Part shown: in pieces, positions 16,164 to 25,102 of the stretch | Position numbering within the stretch: the stretch's first letter is position 1 | Layout: each line of letters begins with the position of its first letter | Source: JALEFZ01 sp039817415 | GTDB lineage: Bacteria > Bacteroidota > Bacteroidia > J057 | Assembly (NCBI GenBank): GCA_039817415.1 | Contig: JBCBVV010000006.1 | Span: 124,001 to 188,000, forward strand | Reading direction: 5' to 3' | Length of the DNA stretch: 64,000 nucleotides | The notes under the pieces: generated by a model | Databases searched by the model: none | What the model saw: the letters and a program-made list of their open reading frames with translations, nothing else | What the model was told of the DNA's origin: nothing | Position numbers and translations under genes: made by a program

Positions 16164-17138
16164 CTAGAACCATCCTACCATGGTGTAGTAAAAAGGAATT
16201 CCGACCATCACATTGATAGGGAAAGTAATCCCCAGTGCCATAGGTAAATACAAACTTGGATTTGCCTCTGGCACTGCGTTTTTCATGGCTGCTGGTACAG
16301 CAATGTAGGAAGCTGAAGCTGCCAGAATCGCAAAGAGGAACTGATTCCCTGGCACATCAGTGATCAAACTACTCAGATAAAGACCTAAGAGCCCGTGGGC
16401 AAAAGGCATCAGGATGGCAAAAAGGAAGGGGAAAATGCCCTTCTGGACCAAGACTGAAATATGCTTCCCACAACTTAATCCCATATCTAGCAAAAACACC
16501 GCAAGAAATCCTTTGAAGATGTCTGTCGTAAAGGGTTTGATTCCTTCCGCCTGCTGCTCGCTAGCCAGGTATCCAATCACCAAAGAGCCTACAATGAGCA
16601 GGACACTCCCATTGGTAACTGAGTGCCACAGCACATCTGAGTGAGATTTATCTTTAGAAATCGCCATCCCACTCTGCTTCTTAAAGTAGTTGATCAAAGT
16701 AACGCCCACGATGATCGCAGGGGCCTCCATCACAGCCATGACAGCAATCATATGACCACCAAAGGCTGTTCCTTCGAAGTCAAGAAAAGATATCGCTGTA
16801 ACAAAGGTTACTGCACTTACAGAACCATAAGAAGCCGCAATCGCCCCTGCATTGGCAATACTCAATTTCCTACTCAAAAAGAAAAAAGCAGTAAGTGGGA
16901 TAATGGCAGCCAGAAAAACTCCCAGAACCATACTCCACAAGACTTCACCCCCAATTCCAGAATGAGACAGTTCTTGTCCCCCTTTGAAACCAATGGAAAG
17001 CAGGAGGTAAACAGAAATAAACTTGGAGGAACTTTCGGGTATTTTAAGATCGCTTTTTAGCTGGACGGCCAAAATTCCAAGAAGGAAGAACAGCAGGGCC
17101 GGGTTCGTTAGATTGTCAGTTAGACCGTGTAGATCCAT
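16164..17138 (-). CDS. sbtA: SbtA-family sodium-dependent bicarbonate transporter
   Basis: A 324-residue integral membrane protein matching the SbtA (DUF897) family. The N-terminal half has the conserved G-F-K-G-G segment near residue 51 and A-S-Y-G-S-V-S-A-V-T-F near 104; the C-terminal half repeats a similar five-helix unit. In cyanobacteria SbtA is a high-affinity sodium/bicarbonate symporter controlled by the PII-like SbtB. No SbtB-like gene is adjacent, and there are no carbon-fixation genes in the window. A role in supplying bicarbonate to carboxylases such as the one containing the AccC encoded at 20887 is possible. The gene converges tail-to-tail with the TonB receptor, 12 nt apart. 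Confidence 0.85.
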   Translation of the reverse strand: MDLHGLTDNLTNPALLFFLLGILAVQLKSDLKIPESSSKFISVYLLLSIGFKGGQELSHSGIGGEVLWSMVLGVFLAAIIPLTAFFFLSRKLSIANAGAIAASYGSVSAVTFVTAISFLDFEGTAFGGHMIAVMAVMEAPAIIVGVTLINYFKKQSGMAISKDKSHSDVLWHSVTNGSVLLIVGSLVIGYLASEQQAEGIKPFTTDIFKGFLAVFLLDMGLSCGKHISVLVQKGIFPFLFAILMPFAHGLLGLYLSSLITDVPGNQFLFAILAASASYIAVPAAMKNAVPEANPSLYLPMALGITFPINVMVGIPFYYTMVGWF

Positions 17139-17601
17139 AAAATATGTATTGATTGTTAGGTAACTTTTCTGTCGTTTTCATGCTGTGCTCCCTAAAATAT
17201 CCTGCACTCGTACAGGCTTTTTCTCAATTTTTTCTAGGTAAAGGGCCAGAGAAAAGGGTTCCTCAATCCCCCACCAAGGTGAGATCGAGAGAACCCGTAA
17301 GCTTTAGGTCGTTTTGCCTGTTGGTAAAGCTGTTTTAAGCTACTGGAAGAACAAATCCATCGTCAATCCAGCTTCTTGTCGTTGAGTACATCATGTTTCA
17401 ATACATTTTATTGTGTTTGCTGAGACAAAGGTGGCCATTAGTTTTCATAAATTTTTATTTATTCTTTTTATTAAAAACATAAATTTTATTTATTAAATAA
17501 TCTATATGTCATCTCACACATGAAAAGTCATTCACAATCAGCGACATAGAGAAGTCGATACCATGAAGTTTAAGGAATCAAACCCATGAGCTTGGCCGAT
17601 A
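17139..17601. other. 463-nt gap without a recognised gene
   Basis: It contains an AT-rich block at about 17440-17515 (runs of A and T, TTTATT repeats) and no convincing reading frame, tRNA or hairpin. It presumably holds the minus-strand promoter of sbtA, but no TAnnTTTG match stands out. Confidence 0.4.
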
Positions 17602-18075
17602 TCATTTCAATAATTCTTTCGCCAAGCTGGGAAAAAGGTGTGCAGAGGGGGTAGATAATCCACTTTCTATCTTTTGGATCAGCTGTCTATGTTCAGAGAA
17701 GTAGTAATAGCCAAAGCTCCCATCCGCTTTCTCCCTTCTCACAAAAAGGCATTGCTGGTTAGAAAAGTAATACGTATAGGTGCTGGCTTCCTTGATGTAC
17801 TCTTCAACGACTTTACACAATTCAAATTGATCCTGTTGGTAATAATTTACCCTCCATATGGAATCAATGAGCACCTTCTTTTTAAGGAGTCTTTTGAGTT
17901 TAGAGCGATAATCAGGGTGAAGGGTGCTGATCTCGCTTGTTAGCATATAATCATGTTGCGTATCAATGGCAGAGACCACACTATCAATTTGCTTGATAAG
18001 GGTCCCATTCCCTATATCCTGTCCTTGAAGACTAAAATAGGTCATACACAGAAATAGCCCTACAAAGATTCGCAT
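17602..18075 (-). CDS. Hypothetical exported protein
   Basis: 157 residues from the ATG at 18075, which begins a signal peptide (R-I-F-V-G-L-F-L-C-M) ending near S-L-Q-G-Q. A longer frame from 18132 would add 19 residues before the signal; the terminator of the upstream gene at 18150-18179 leaves room for either start. The mature part is charged and probably helical, with a Tyr-rich patch (Y-T-Y-Y-F near residue 105). I do not recognise a family. Confidence 0.65.
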   Translation of the reverse strand: MRIFVGLFLCMTYFSLQGQDIGNGTLIKQIDSVVSAIDTQHDYMLTSEISTLHPDYRSKLKRLLKKKVLIDSIWRVNYYQQDQFELCKVVEEYIKEASTYTYYFSNQQCLFVRREKADGSFGYYYFSEHRQLIQKIESGLSTPSAHLFPSLAKELLK

Positions 18076-18149
18076 AGGACAGCTAGGATTGACCAATCGA
18101 CCATGTATCATCAACTTATTCTTTCCCTCCATTTACAAAAAGAGCCCAT

Positions 18150-18179
18150 AAAAAAAGCCATTCCACAAAATGGAATGGC
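18150..18179 (-). terminator. Terminator of the dienelactone hydrolase gene
   Basis: GCCATTCCA / TGGAATGGC, a 9-bp stem with a 5-nt loop. On the minus strand it is followed by seven U, 22 nt after the stop at 18201. Confidence 0.85.
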
Positions 18180-18200
18180 GATATGTATGATTAGGCACTC

Positions 18201-19049
18201 TTATTTGAATTTCCCTTTCAAATACGCATAAGCAAGGGCATTGGCTTTGGTTGCTGCCTCCTTGTCGTAGCGGGCACTAGAAGGATTGGCAAAGGCATGG
18301 TCGGCATCAAAGGAATGGGCATCAAGCTTTTTCCCAGCCGCTTTCATATTGGCTTCAAATTCTGCAACCACTTTAGGACTGATCCATCTTTCCTTTCCAG
18401 CAAATAGCCCCAATACATCTGTATTCAAGGTCTTTAGGACATCCACATCCTTGACTGGCATGCCATAATACATGACACATCCGATGGCTTGGGCACCAAA
18501 TTCAAGGGTGGATTTCAATGACCATCCTCCACCAAAGCACCATCCAATCGTAGCAATCTGAGCAGTTGAGCCCATATAAGTCTGCGCACCTGCAAGAATT
18601 TCCTTGGCTCTATTCTCGTCCAATCCTCTCATGTACTGACCTGCTTTTTCGGGTGTGGTAGCCACTTTTCCATCGTACATATCAATGGCAAGGGCATTGA
18701 CGCCTAGTTTTTCTGCCCATTCTTCTGCTTCACGCTTGATGTTGTCATTCAAACCCCACCACTCGTGGACAATAAATAGGTATTTGTTTGTCTTTTTCTT
18801 TGCCTTCACTAGATAGGCATTGGCTTCAGCTCCTCCCGTCTTGATCTTGATCATATCTCCCAAGGGATTAAAATTGGGATTTCTATTGACAGCATAAGGA
18901 TGAGCTGCTATGAACTCGGGACTGTTTGCCACTTCATTGAAGTTGGAAATACCATGACAAAGTGGAATTTCGGATGTCTTTTCAGCCGGGCGATTGGCAC
19001 TCAGGAAAAAACTCACTCCTAATAGGAGGATAGGCATGATTCGTTTCAT
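18201..19049 (-). CDS. Dienelactone hydrolase family protein, exported
   Basis: 282 residues from the ATG at 19049, which begins a signal peptide (K-R-I-M-P-I-L-L-L-G-V). The alpha/beta hydrolase domain shows H-E-W-W-G-L-N near residue 95, the nucleophile elbow G-W-C-F-G-G-G (Cys171), and the catalytic His in D-A-D-H-A-F-A-N-P (His251). At the usual Asp position (A-G-K-x-x-W-I) the residue appears to be Glu220. Dienelactone hydrolases use Cys rather than Ser as nucleophile. The exported location argues against a role in aromatic catabolism proper. It lies 43 nt after the DUF434 gene. Confidence 0.85.
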   Translation of the reverse strand: MKRIMPILLLGVSFFLSANRPAEKTSEIPLCHGISNFNEVANSPEFIAAHPYAVNRNPNFNPLGDMIKIKTGGAEANAYLVKAKKKTNKYLFIVHEWWGLNDNIKREAEEWAEKLGVNALAIDMYDGKVATTPEKAGQYMRGLDENRAKEILAGAQTYMGSTAQIATIGWCFGGGWSLKSTLEFGAQAIGCVMYYGMPVKDVDVLKTLNTDVLGLFAGKERWISPKVVAEFEANMKAAGKKLDAHSFDADHAFANPSSARYDKEAATKANALAYAYLKGKFK

Positions 19050-19092
19050 GTCAGTTGTTGGTTTGATGTTTTGAATGAAAAAAGGGGGTGTG

Positions 19093-19824
19093 CTAGAAAA
19101 TGCTCTTACCAAGAAGCTCTAATTTATTCACTTCCGGTAGCTTGTTGACGATATATCGGTGAATATTGGTCCATGAATCTACCTCATCCAGAACCCATCC
19201 ATCTGAGGAGATCGCCACCTTTTCTTTTTCTTCAACTATGGCTTTGTCGGGATTGTTGACCAAATCAATGTTCCACCGAAAACTTTTCTCTCGGGCGACT
19301 TCTCCCATCAAGGTTTTTAGTCTTCCACTATTTGAAACGGGCTTATCCAAAAACCAATGAATGTCCTGATTAGAGATACTTGCGAGGGTATTACCAATTA
19401 TATCGAGAGCAGGTAAGGTTTCTTCAACCTTCCTGTAGGTTCCGTGTATACTGGCGATGTCTCGTACAGCCCCATCACGACAGAATAAAATCACCCCCCC
19501 TGCGAGAGCAGCCTCCACGGTAATGAGCAGGTTGTATCCATCTACGACCAAGGGACTTTGGTTCAATTCTGCTACGTCGATCCGCTTGGAATTACGAGCG
19601 TCCTTGTCCTGATCTGCACAGCTGGCCCTCCAAACGGCATGGCGCTGGCGGGTATTGAGTCGGTAGCGATTGCCTACAAGGTTAAGGGAGGATTTTCGGG
19701 GATAACCACGCGTCATGAGCCAGGACATATCTTCCACGGCCATGTTGAGAATGGGTATCCATTTACCCCCAAAAAATTGACCATCCTTGGGTTGGGCTCC
19801 GCGATGGCGCTGCTTGTTAGGCAT
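19093..19824 (-). CDS. DUF434/DUF5616 domain protein
   Basis: 243 residues. The N-terminal third has S-W-L-M-T-R-G-Y-P-R-K-S-S-L and N-R-Y-x-L-x-x-R-Q-R, as in DUF434. The rest has V-D-G-Y-N-L-L-I-T-V-E-A-A, then C-R-D-G-A-V-R-D, P-V-S-N-S-G-R-L-K and a late S-S-D-G segment, matching the DUF5616-type half. These proteins are commonest in archaea and anaerobes. Acidic residues following beta-strands (V-D-G, C-R-D-G) give it the look of a PIN-like or Rossmann nuclease fold, but no activity is established. It has no signal peptide, so it is cytoplasmic. The dienelactone hydrolase gene follows. Confidence 0.75.
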   Translation of the reverse strand: MPNKQRHRGAQPKDGQFFGGKWIPILNMAVEDMSWLMTRGYPRKSSLNLVGNRYRLNTRQRHAVWRASCADQDKDARNSKRIDVAELNQSPLVVDGYNLLITVEAALAGGVILFCRDGAVRDIASIHGTYRKVEETLPALDIIGNTLASISNQDIHWFLDKPVSNSGRLKTLMGEVAREKSFRWNIDLVNNPDKAIVEEKEKVAISSDGWVLDEVDSWTNIHRYIVNKLPEVNKLELLGKSIF

Positions 19825-19851
19825 GCAAGTGAACGAGTTGCAATGATTGAA

Positions 19852-19881
19852 GAAGGTACACCCTATTTGGGATGTACCTTC
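19852..19881. other. Stem-loop upstream of the DUF434 gene
   Basis: GAAGGTACA and TGTACCTTC pair perfectly, with three further G-C pairs across a one-base bulge and a 5-nt loop. It lies between the DUF4349 stop and the DUF434 start on the minus strand. The following sequence is only weakly T-rich, so it may be a terminator or a leader hairpin. Confidence 0.5.
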
Positions 19882-19953
19882 ATAATATATGGAATTTTAC
19901 CCTCTGATAAAGGTTTGGACCGTCCTAAAGCGGAAATATGCCTTTTTATGACC

Positions 19954-20820
19954 TTAACTCTCCTCCCTCCTGTTTCTACGGCTGTATCTGATCAAGAAGA
20001 ATGTAGCCAAACCTACCACCCACACAGGCCAGATCGTCAGCAAGAGAAGAAATAGAAATTTTACCCCATCCCATCCTGCGCTAAGGCTATCAGCTGCATC
20101 GGAAAAGAAAGAGGGGCCTTTGTTTTCTTTCTTTTCCTGTTCGATTTCCTGCGTAATTTCAATGTTCAAGGTACTGTAGGAAATCCGGTTAGAAAGATAA
20201 CTTAACCTTCCCTTTGCCTTCTCAATTTCAGCTGCCGTTTTTTGCAGTTCTCTCTCTACTTGTAGCATCTCGTCCACGTTGTTTGCTTTGGATAGCAGTT
20301 GTCTGTATCGCTTAGCCATGGCCAAAAGATTGTCCCTTCTGATTTCGAGATCTAGGAATTCTTCTCCTACGTCTTTTACATCCAGTTTCTTCTCGGTGAA
20401 GTGATAATTGGCTGAGTCTAAAGAAAGAAGGAAGGGATCAAACTGCTTAGAGGGGATTCTGAGGGACAAATTAACCCTTATGTAACTGGCATAATTGTTT
20501 ACAACTTGCTTAGAGACATAGCCTTCCAATCTATCAGTAAGTTGGGTGATTTGGCCTAAAGCTTTTTGTGCATTGTCTGATTCTATTTTAAGAAAGGCCG
20601 TACGAATCAGCTTTGGGGTCAATTTAGGTGTTTGGGGGTCAGATACCTTTTGGGTAGCAGGGGCCCTCAATCCTTGAGTTTCCCGGATCAGTTCCATTTC
20701 TAGTTGCTTTTCCTGGAGGTCCCCCAATTCCTGTTGTAACATTTCAGGATGCTCATTCTCCTGACACGAGAAAAGGAAAATGACGACAAGAAGTAGTGTA
20801 AAGATGGTTGTATATCTCAT
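19954..20820 (-). CDS. DUF4349-domain lipoprotein
   Basis: 288 residues. The signal peptide ends in L-F-S-C (Cys19 lipidated). A DUF4349 domain at about 70-265 includes I-R-T-A-F-L-K-I-E and the sequence around L-D-L-E-I-R-R-D-N-L. This is followed by a coiled-coil helix (E-R-E-L-Q-K-T-A-A-E-I-E-K-A-K) and a C-terminal transmembrane helix at about 258-280 with a basic tail (R-Y-S-R-R-N-R-R-E). The protein is therefore anchored at both ends. DUF4349 proteins are widespread and of unknown function. It lies 66 nt after accC. Confidence 0.85.
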   Translation of the reverse strand: MRYTTIFTLLLVVIFLFSCQENEHPEMLQQELGDLQEKQLEMELIRETQGLRAPATQKVSDPQTPKLTPKLIRTAFLKIESDNAQKALGQITQLTDRLEGYVSKQVVNNYASYIRVNLSLRIPSKQFDPFLLSLDSANYHFTEKKLDVKDVGEEFLDLEIRRDNLLAMAKRYRQLLSKANNVDEMLQVERELQKTAAEIEKAKGRLSYLSNRISYSTLNIEITQEIEQEKKENKGPSFFSDAADSLSAGWDGVKFLFLLLLTIWPVWVVGLATFFLIRYSRRNRREES

Positions 20821-20886
20821 AACTAAGTATTTAGTTTAAAGATATGACCATTCTAAAGATTCCACAATTTTTCTTATAAAATGATA

Positions 20887-22380
20887 TTATCCTCTATTAA
20901 GGCGCCAGCTACTTCTCGCTTCGAAGGGATGCAATTGATCAGAAAGAGGGGGTTTGTGAGCCTCCATAAGTTTCTGGGCGACGACACTCATGAGCATAGC
21001 TTCTTCTTCTGTCAGCGGCTTTTTGAGCATATCTGCTTCGAAGTGATTCTTAACAAAGTGGGTATCAAAATGTCCACTGGTAAAGGCCTCATGCTCCATA
21101 GCGAAGCGGCAGAAGCCTAATGTTGTTTGAATCCCTACGATTCGGTATTCGTCAATGGCACGGATCATTTTCTGGATGGCAGCCTCACGGTCTTCAGCAT
21201 GGACGATAAGTTTGGCAATCATCGGATCATAATAAATCGGCACATCCATTCCTTCCTCAAACCCATCGTCTACACGTACACCCGATCCTTGGGGCCGCTG
21301 GTAAATATGGAGTTTCCCGATATCTGGAAGGAAGTTGTTGGCGGGATCTTCAGCATAGACACGAACTTCAATAGAATGACCATTGATCGTCAAATCCTCT
21401 TGTGTAAATGACAAAGGATGTCCTTCTGCTACCCTAAGCTGTTCTTTGACCAGGTCGATGCCTGTGATCATTTCCGTTACAGGGTGCTCTACCTGCAGAC
21501 GGGTATTCATTTCAAGGAAATAGAAATTGTGTTTCTCATCGAGCAAGAATTCCACTGTTCCTGCATTCACGTAGTCGCAAGCTCGGCATACGTTCACTGC
21601 AGCCTCTCCCATTTGCTTCCTCAGCTCGGGTGTTAAGACTGCAGATGGAGCCTCTTCAATCACCTTTTGATGGCGACGCTGGATGGAACATTCCCTTTCG
21701 AATAGATAGACTACATTTCCATGGCTATCCGCCAAGACCTGTATCTCAATATGACGAGGCGAACCCACATATTTTTCAATAAATACAGCACTGTCTCCAA
21801 AGGATGACTGCGCTTCACTTACTGCTCTGTCCATTTGGGACTCAAATTCATCTACATGCTCTACAATTCGCATTCCCTTTCCTCCTCCACCAGCAGAGGC
21901 TTTGACGAGTACCGGAAAGCCAATCTCAACCGCAATTTGCTTGGCAGCTTGTACGTCTGTAATCGCTTCATCCAGACCAGGAACTAAAGGAACACCGTAG
22001 GCTTTTACAGCCTGCTTGGCAGATAATTTACTCCCCATCAAATCCATGGCATCTGCAGATGGACCTACGAAGGTAATATCAGCATCCTTGACCATACGGG
22101 CGAAGGTGGCATTCTCAGACAGAAAGCCATAACCAGGATGGATGGCATCAATCTGTTTGTCCAAACAAAGCTGGACGATTTTCTCACCCAATAAATAGGA
22201 TTCGGAGGAGGGAGGAGGACCTAACAAATATGCCTCATCGGCAAAGCGAACGTGTGGTGCCATCCTGTCCGCTTCGGAGTAAACAGCGATTGTCTCCAAA
22301 CCCATTTCTTTGGCGGAACGCATAATTCTCAAAGCAATTTCCCCGCGGTTGGCAACAAGCAGTCTTTTGATAGGTCTCAT
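20887..22380 (-). CDS. accC: Biotin carboxylase subunit of acetyl-/propionyl-CoA carboxylase
   Basis: 497 residues, about 45 longer than E. coli AccC, as is usual for acyl-CoA carboxylase alpha-type subunits in this phylum. The N-terminal biotin-carboxylase domain (V-A-N-R-G-E-I-A) is followed by the ATP-grasp domain with A-G-G-G-G-K-G-M-R (163-171) and the catalytic segment E-M-N-T-R-L-Q-V-E-H-P (290-300). It carboxylates biotin on a separate carrier with ATP and bicarbonate. There is no biotin carrier domain in the protein and no accB or carboxyltransferase gene in the window, so the partners are encoded elsewhere. Confidence 0.95.
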   Translation of the reverse strand: MRPIKRLLVANRGEIALRIMRSAKEMGLETIAVYSEADRMAPHVRFADEAYLLGPPPSSESYLLGEKIVQLCLDKQIDAIHPGYGFLSENATFARMVKDADITFVGPSADAMDLMGSKLSAKQAVKAYGVPLVPGLDEAITDVQAAKQIAVEIGFPVLVKASAGGGGKGMRIVEHVDEFESQMDRAVSEAQSSFGDSAVFIEKYVGSPRHIEIQVLADSHGNVVYLFERECSIQRRHQKVIEEAPSAVLTPELRKQMGEAAVNVCRACDYVNAGTVEFLLDEKHNFYFLEMNTRLQVEHPVTEMITGIDLVKEQLRVAEGHPLSFTQEDLTINGHSIEVRVYAEDPANNFLPDIGKLHIYQRPQGSGVRVDDGFEEGMDVPIYYDPMIAKLIVHAEDREAAIQKMIRAIDEYRIVGIQTTLGFCRFAMEHEAFTSGHFDTHFVKNHFEADMLKKPLTEEEAMLMSVVAQKLMEAHKPPLSDQLHPFEARSSWRLNRG

Positions 22381-22444
22381 ATCGTCAAAAAAGGAGTAGT
22401 TAGAATCTTGGTAGGCTGAAAGTTAAAACTTCCCATGAAAATTT

Positions 22445-23563
22445 CTAGTGATTCAACTCACTCAACCAATTATTTAAAGCCTCCCATTCCCCAGAACTTA
22501 AAAATTTCACTTTTTCCTGTTCCTTTTCCTTCCAATCCATCAGTTGCTGAAGGACAGAATTGAGTCGCTCTTTTGAATATTGGCTTCCCTCGTCCCAAGG
22601 GATACCTAGCTTATACTTCTGGTTAACATTATCCCAGCTGCCCTCCTTCGTGTAGAGCAAGGGTTTTCCCAAGGCAAGGTATTCATAAAATTTCGTAGGG
22701 ATTTTGCCTTTGATTTGAGGAAGGGGATGGTAAAGGGCCATCCCAAAGCTACAGCCACGAATCAGTTGAATGATGTGAGCATAAGGTACATAGGTCTCTC
22801 CCCCAACAAGATAGAAATAGGCTCCAAGTCCTGAATCCTGAACCCTTTTATTGATGCGAGGGACAAGGCGACCGTTCGCATCAAAACCAGCCAGGACGAG
22901 AGGAATCTTTAGGATTGGGAAAGCTTGGATCCACCATTCCAACGAATCCATCACCCCCCATTCCTCCGCTAGAGTACCTGTGTACAAGGCATAAGGACCC
23001 TGAACAGGCCATTCGAAAGACTCTGGTTCAAGGGGCAGCACAAACTTATTCCTAAAATAGTGCGTTTTCTGACTATCTCTTCCCAATATGTCTCGATAAC
23101 AATCCTCTGCATACACCCAGCCGTCCAGCCAAGCCGTAGCCTTACGTTCCATGTTTCGCAGGTAATTCGCCAAAAACTTTCTTAAAAAGCCAGGATAGTT
23201 TGGTGAGTACAGCAGGTTCTTATGAAAATCCTCATGGACATCATAAACAATGGTAGCCCCCAATTCATGCTTTAACCATTTGCCCAAGGAGAGCAATTCC
23301 GGTGAATGAAGGACATATATTTCAGCATGGATTTCTTTGGCTTGCTGGCGGATAGATCTCGAAAACAAAAAGCGCTTCAGAGAAAGTCGATGAAATGAGC
23401 CCGAAGAGACCATTTTTATTCCATCCTTGTTAAGCCCTTCTTCCTTTCCTTGAGCCACTACCACTACCTCAAAGCCACCTTCTACATTCCCCTTTGCCCA
23501 GCGATAATAGAGCCTGCTGTGGCGTTGAGGATTCAGGATGGAGATATGGCATATCTTCGTCAT
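22445..23563 (-). CDS. GT-B glycosyltransferase (group 4-like)
   Basis: 372 residues with a two-domain GT-B layout. The N-terminal domain begins K-I-C-H-I-S-I-L and contains Y-D-V-H-E-D near residue 119. The C-terminal domain has the strand P-L-V-L-A-G-F-D and the nucleotide-binding helix region K-F-Y-E-Y-L-A-L-G-K-P-L-L, with Glu in the position used by retaining GT4 enzymes. Its ATG overlaps the flippase stop by 4 nt, so the two are translationally coupled and likely act on the same surface glycan or lipid-linked oligosaccharide. Confidence 0.85.
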   Translation of the reverse strand: MTKICHISILNPQRHSRLYYRWAKGNVEGGFEVVVVAQGKEEGLNKDGIKMVSSGSFHRLSLKRFLFSRSIRQQAKEIHAEIYVLHSPELLSLGKWLKHELGATIVYDVHEDFHKNLLYSPNYPGFLRKFLANYLRNMERKATAWLDGWVYAEDCYRDILGRDSQKTHYFRNKFVLPLEPESFEWPVQGPYALYTGTLAEEWGVMDSLEWWIQAFPILKIPLVLAGFDANGRLVPRINKRVQDSGLGAYFYLVGGETYVPYAHIIQLIRGCSFGMALYHPLPQIKGKIPTKFYEYLALGKPLLYTKEGSWDNVNQKYKLGIPWDEGSQYSKERLNSVLQQLMDWKEKEQEKVKFLSSGEWEALNNWLSELNH

Positions 23564-24978
23564 ACCCTAAAGGATTGAAAGGTATCACGGTTCAATAATC
23601 CTAACAGAAAAGCGGCCAAGATAGTAAGGAAGAAAGCCAAGATACTCACTACATACCATGACATACCCAATCCTTCCAGCAAGTGAAAACCACCAAATAC
23701 GATCCCCCCGAGTAGAAGAAGTTTGACTATCTGGACGTAAGGAATGCTAATGGTGAGTTTCCATTCTATATAAATCAGGTAAGCTACACTCATAAAAGCA
23801 TAGCTTAAGACGGTAGTCCAGGCACAAGCAACCGCTCCATAACGCGGTATGAAGATGAAATTTAACACGATATTAAGGGCGATACTGCCAATGGCCATGA
23901 TATTTACCTTCCCTTCGTAGCCAGTAGAGGTGAGATATGTACTGAATATGGCAAAGCAACCGTTGATTCCAACTGCAACAAATATCGCACGGAGACAAGC
24001 TGCTATGATTTCTAATTCCTCTGGGGTAGACTCTGTAAAGGGAAAGAGCAACAATTCAGCATAATTCCAGACCCAAATCGCTATATACAGCAAGGGGATG
24101 GCCGTAATAACCTGCCCAAAGTGGAGAAGTTTCTCCTGCTCAACTTCATTGTCCTTGAAAAAGGAGAAACGGGCAAAAAAGATCGGCAATACCGTCCATA
24201 GGAACATACTCACGGCTTCCAGCCAACGATATGCTGCGCTATACAGACCATTGGGCACATCACCAGCCAATCTCTCCAGCATTACCTGATCGACCTTGTC
24301 ATGTACAGAGTATAAGATGGTCATCAAGGCCAATCCAAGACTTGCAGACACCACACCTTTGATAAACTTCCCATCAAATGATAGCCGGAAACCAAAGTAC
24401 AATCTCCGGATAACCGCCATAAAGGCAAGGACAGTAATCCCTATTGCCAACAGGCGGGCATACACATACCTATCTATCGTAAGCTGTGTCATGAATAAGT
24501 ACAAGCAAAGGGAAAGCAGAATGACCTTATCCAAAATAGATAGGAAACCATCTAGTTTGAATTTCTGAGAAGCCTGTAGGTTTGCTCGAAAAAACTGCAT
24601 CAATTGACCTCCACCATGGACAAAGCACAACAAAAATAGGAAATAGAGTTTTCTAGGCGGATACCCCATCAACCAGCCAGCCATCCACATGATGAAGGGA
24701 TAAATCAGGGTAATCAGCAATTTAAAGGAGAAGAGATTGGGCAGGAAGACCTTAACGAGTTCAGGCTCGCCTGCAAGTCTTTTGGTGGTGTATTGGTTGA
24801 TGCCCAAATCCGATAGGGAAAGGAAGAGAAAACCAAAAGAGAGCATGGCAGCATACATTCCCCAATCCTCATGACCAACATGGTTTTGAATCAGCATCTC
24901 CACATATAGCCACAATGGCTTAATCAGGAGATTTAGCAGGACAACTATGCTGATATTGGCAAAAAGACTCTTGATAAT
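23560..24978 (-). CDS. Oligosaccharide flippase (Wzx/PST, MATE-like)
   Basis: A polytopic protein with about 12 hydrophobic segments. It has the typical Bacteroidota flippase N-terminus: a first helix, then I-Q-N-H-V-G-H-E-D-W-G and S-D-L-G-I-N. The first conventional start, TTG at 24915, lies inside the first helix. Family-like sequence continues upstream (K-S-L-F-A-N-I, then L-L-N-L-L-I-K-P-L-W) to a TGA at 24981. The only codons available before K-S-L-F are ATT (24978) and ATC, so an AUU start is suspected. If translation starts at the TTG, the protein has 451 residues. It should flip lipid-linked glycans and is coupled to the glycosyltransferase that follows. Confidence 0.85.
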   Translation of the reverse strand: MIKSLFANISIVVLLNLLIKPLWLYVEMLIQNHVGHEDWGMYAAMLSFGFLFLSLSDLGINQYTTKRLAGEPELVKVFLPNLFSFKLLITLIYPFIMWMAGWLMGYPPRKLYFLFLLCFVHGGGQLMQFFRANLQASQKFKLDGFLSILDKVILLSLCLYLFMTQLTIDRYVYARLLAIGITVLAFMAVIRRLYFGFRLSFDGKFIKGVVSASLGLALMTILYSVHDKVDQVMLERLAGDVPNGLYSAAYRWLEAVSMFLWTVLPIFFARFSFFKDNEVEQEKLLHFGQVITAIPLLYIAIWVWNYAELLLFPFTESTPEELEIIAACLRAIFVAVGINGCFAIFSTYLTSTGYEGKVNIMAIGSIALNIVLNFIFIPRYGAVACAWTTVLSYAFMSVAYLIYIEWKLTISIPYVQIVKLLLLGGIVFGGFHLLEGLGMSWYVVSILAFFLTILAAFLLGLLNRDTFQSFRV

Positions 24979-25038
24979 TCAACAGATTTAGCGGCAATAT
25001 AAGGACATCCTGCCATCCTGAAACACAAAAATGGAGGC

Positions 25039-25067
25039 AAAAAAAAGCCCGATCGTTATGACCGGAC
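25039..25067 (-). terminator. Terminator of the Hpt gene
   Basis: On the minus strand GTCCGGTC pairs with GATCGGGC (two G-U pairs) around a 5-nt loop and is followed by a run of eight U, 36 nt after the Hpt stop. Confidence 0.6.
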
Positions 25068-25102
25068 GCTTTTCATGGTGTTTGTAGGGAATGTTTTGAA
25101 CG

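Noticed and set aside
17153..17338. Short open frame in the sbtA upstream gap
   Set aside because: It starts at TTG and has no recognisable motif, promoter or terminator; the gap is more likely regulatory.
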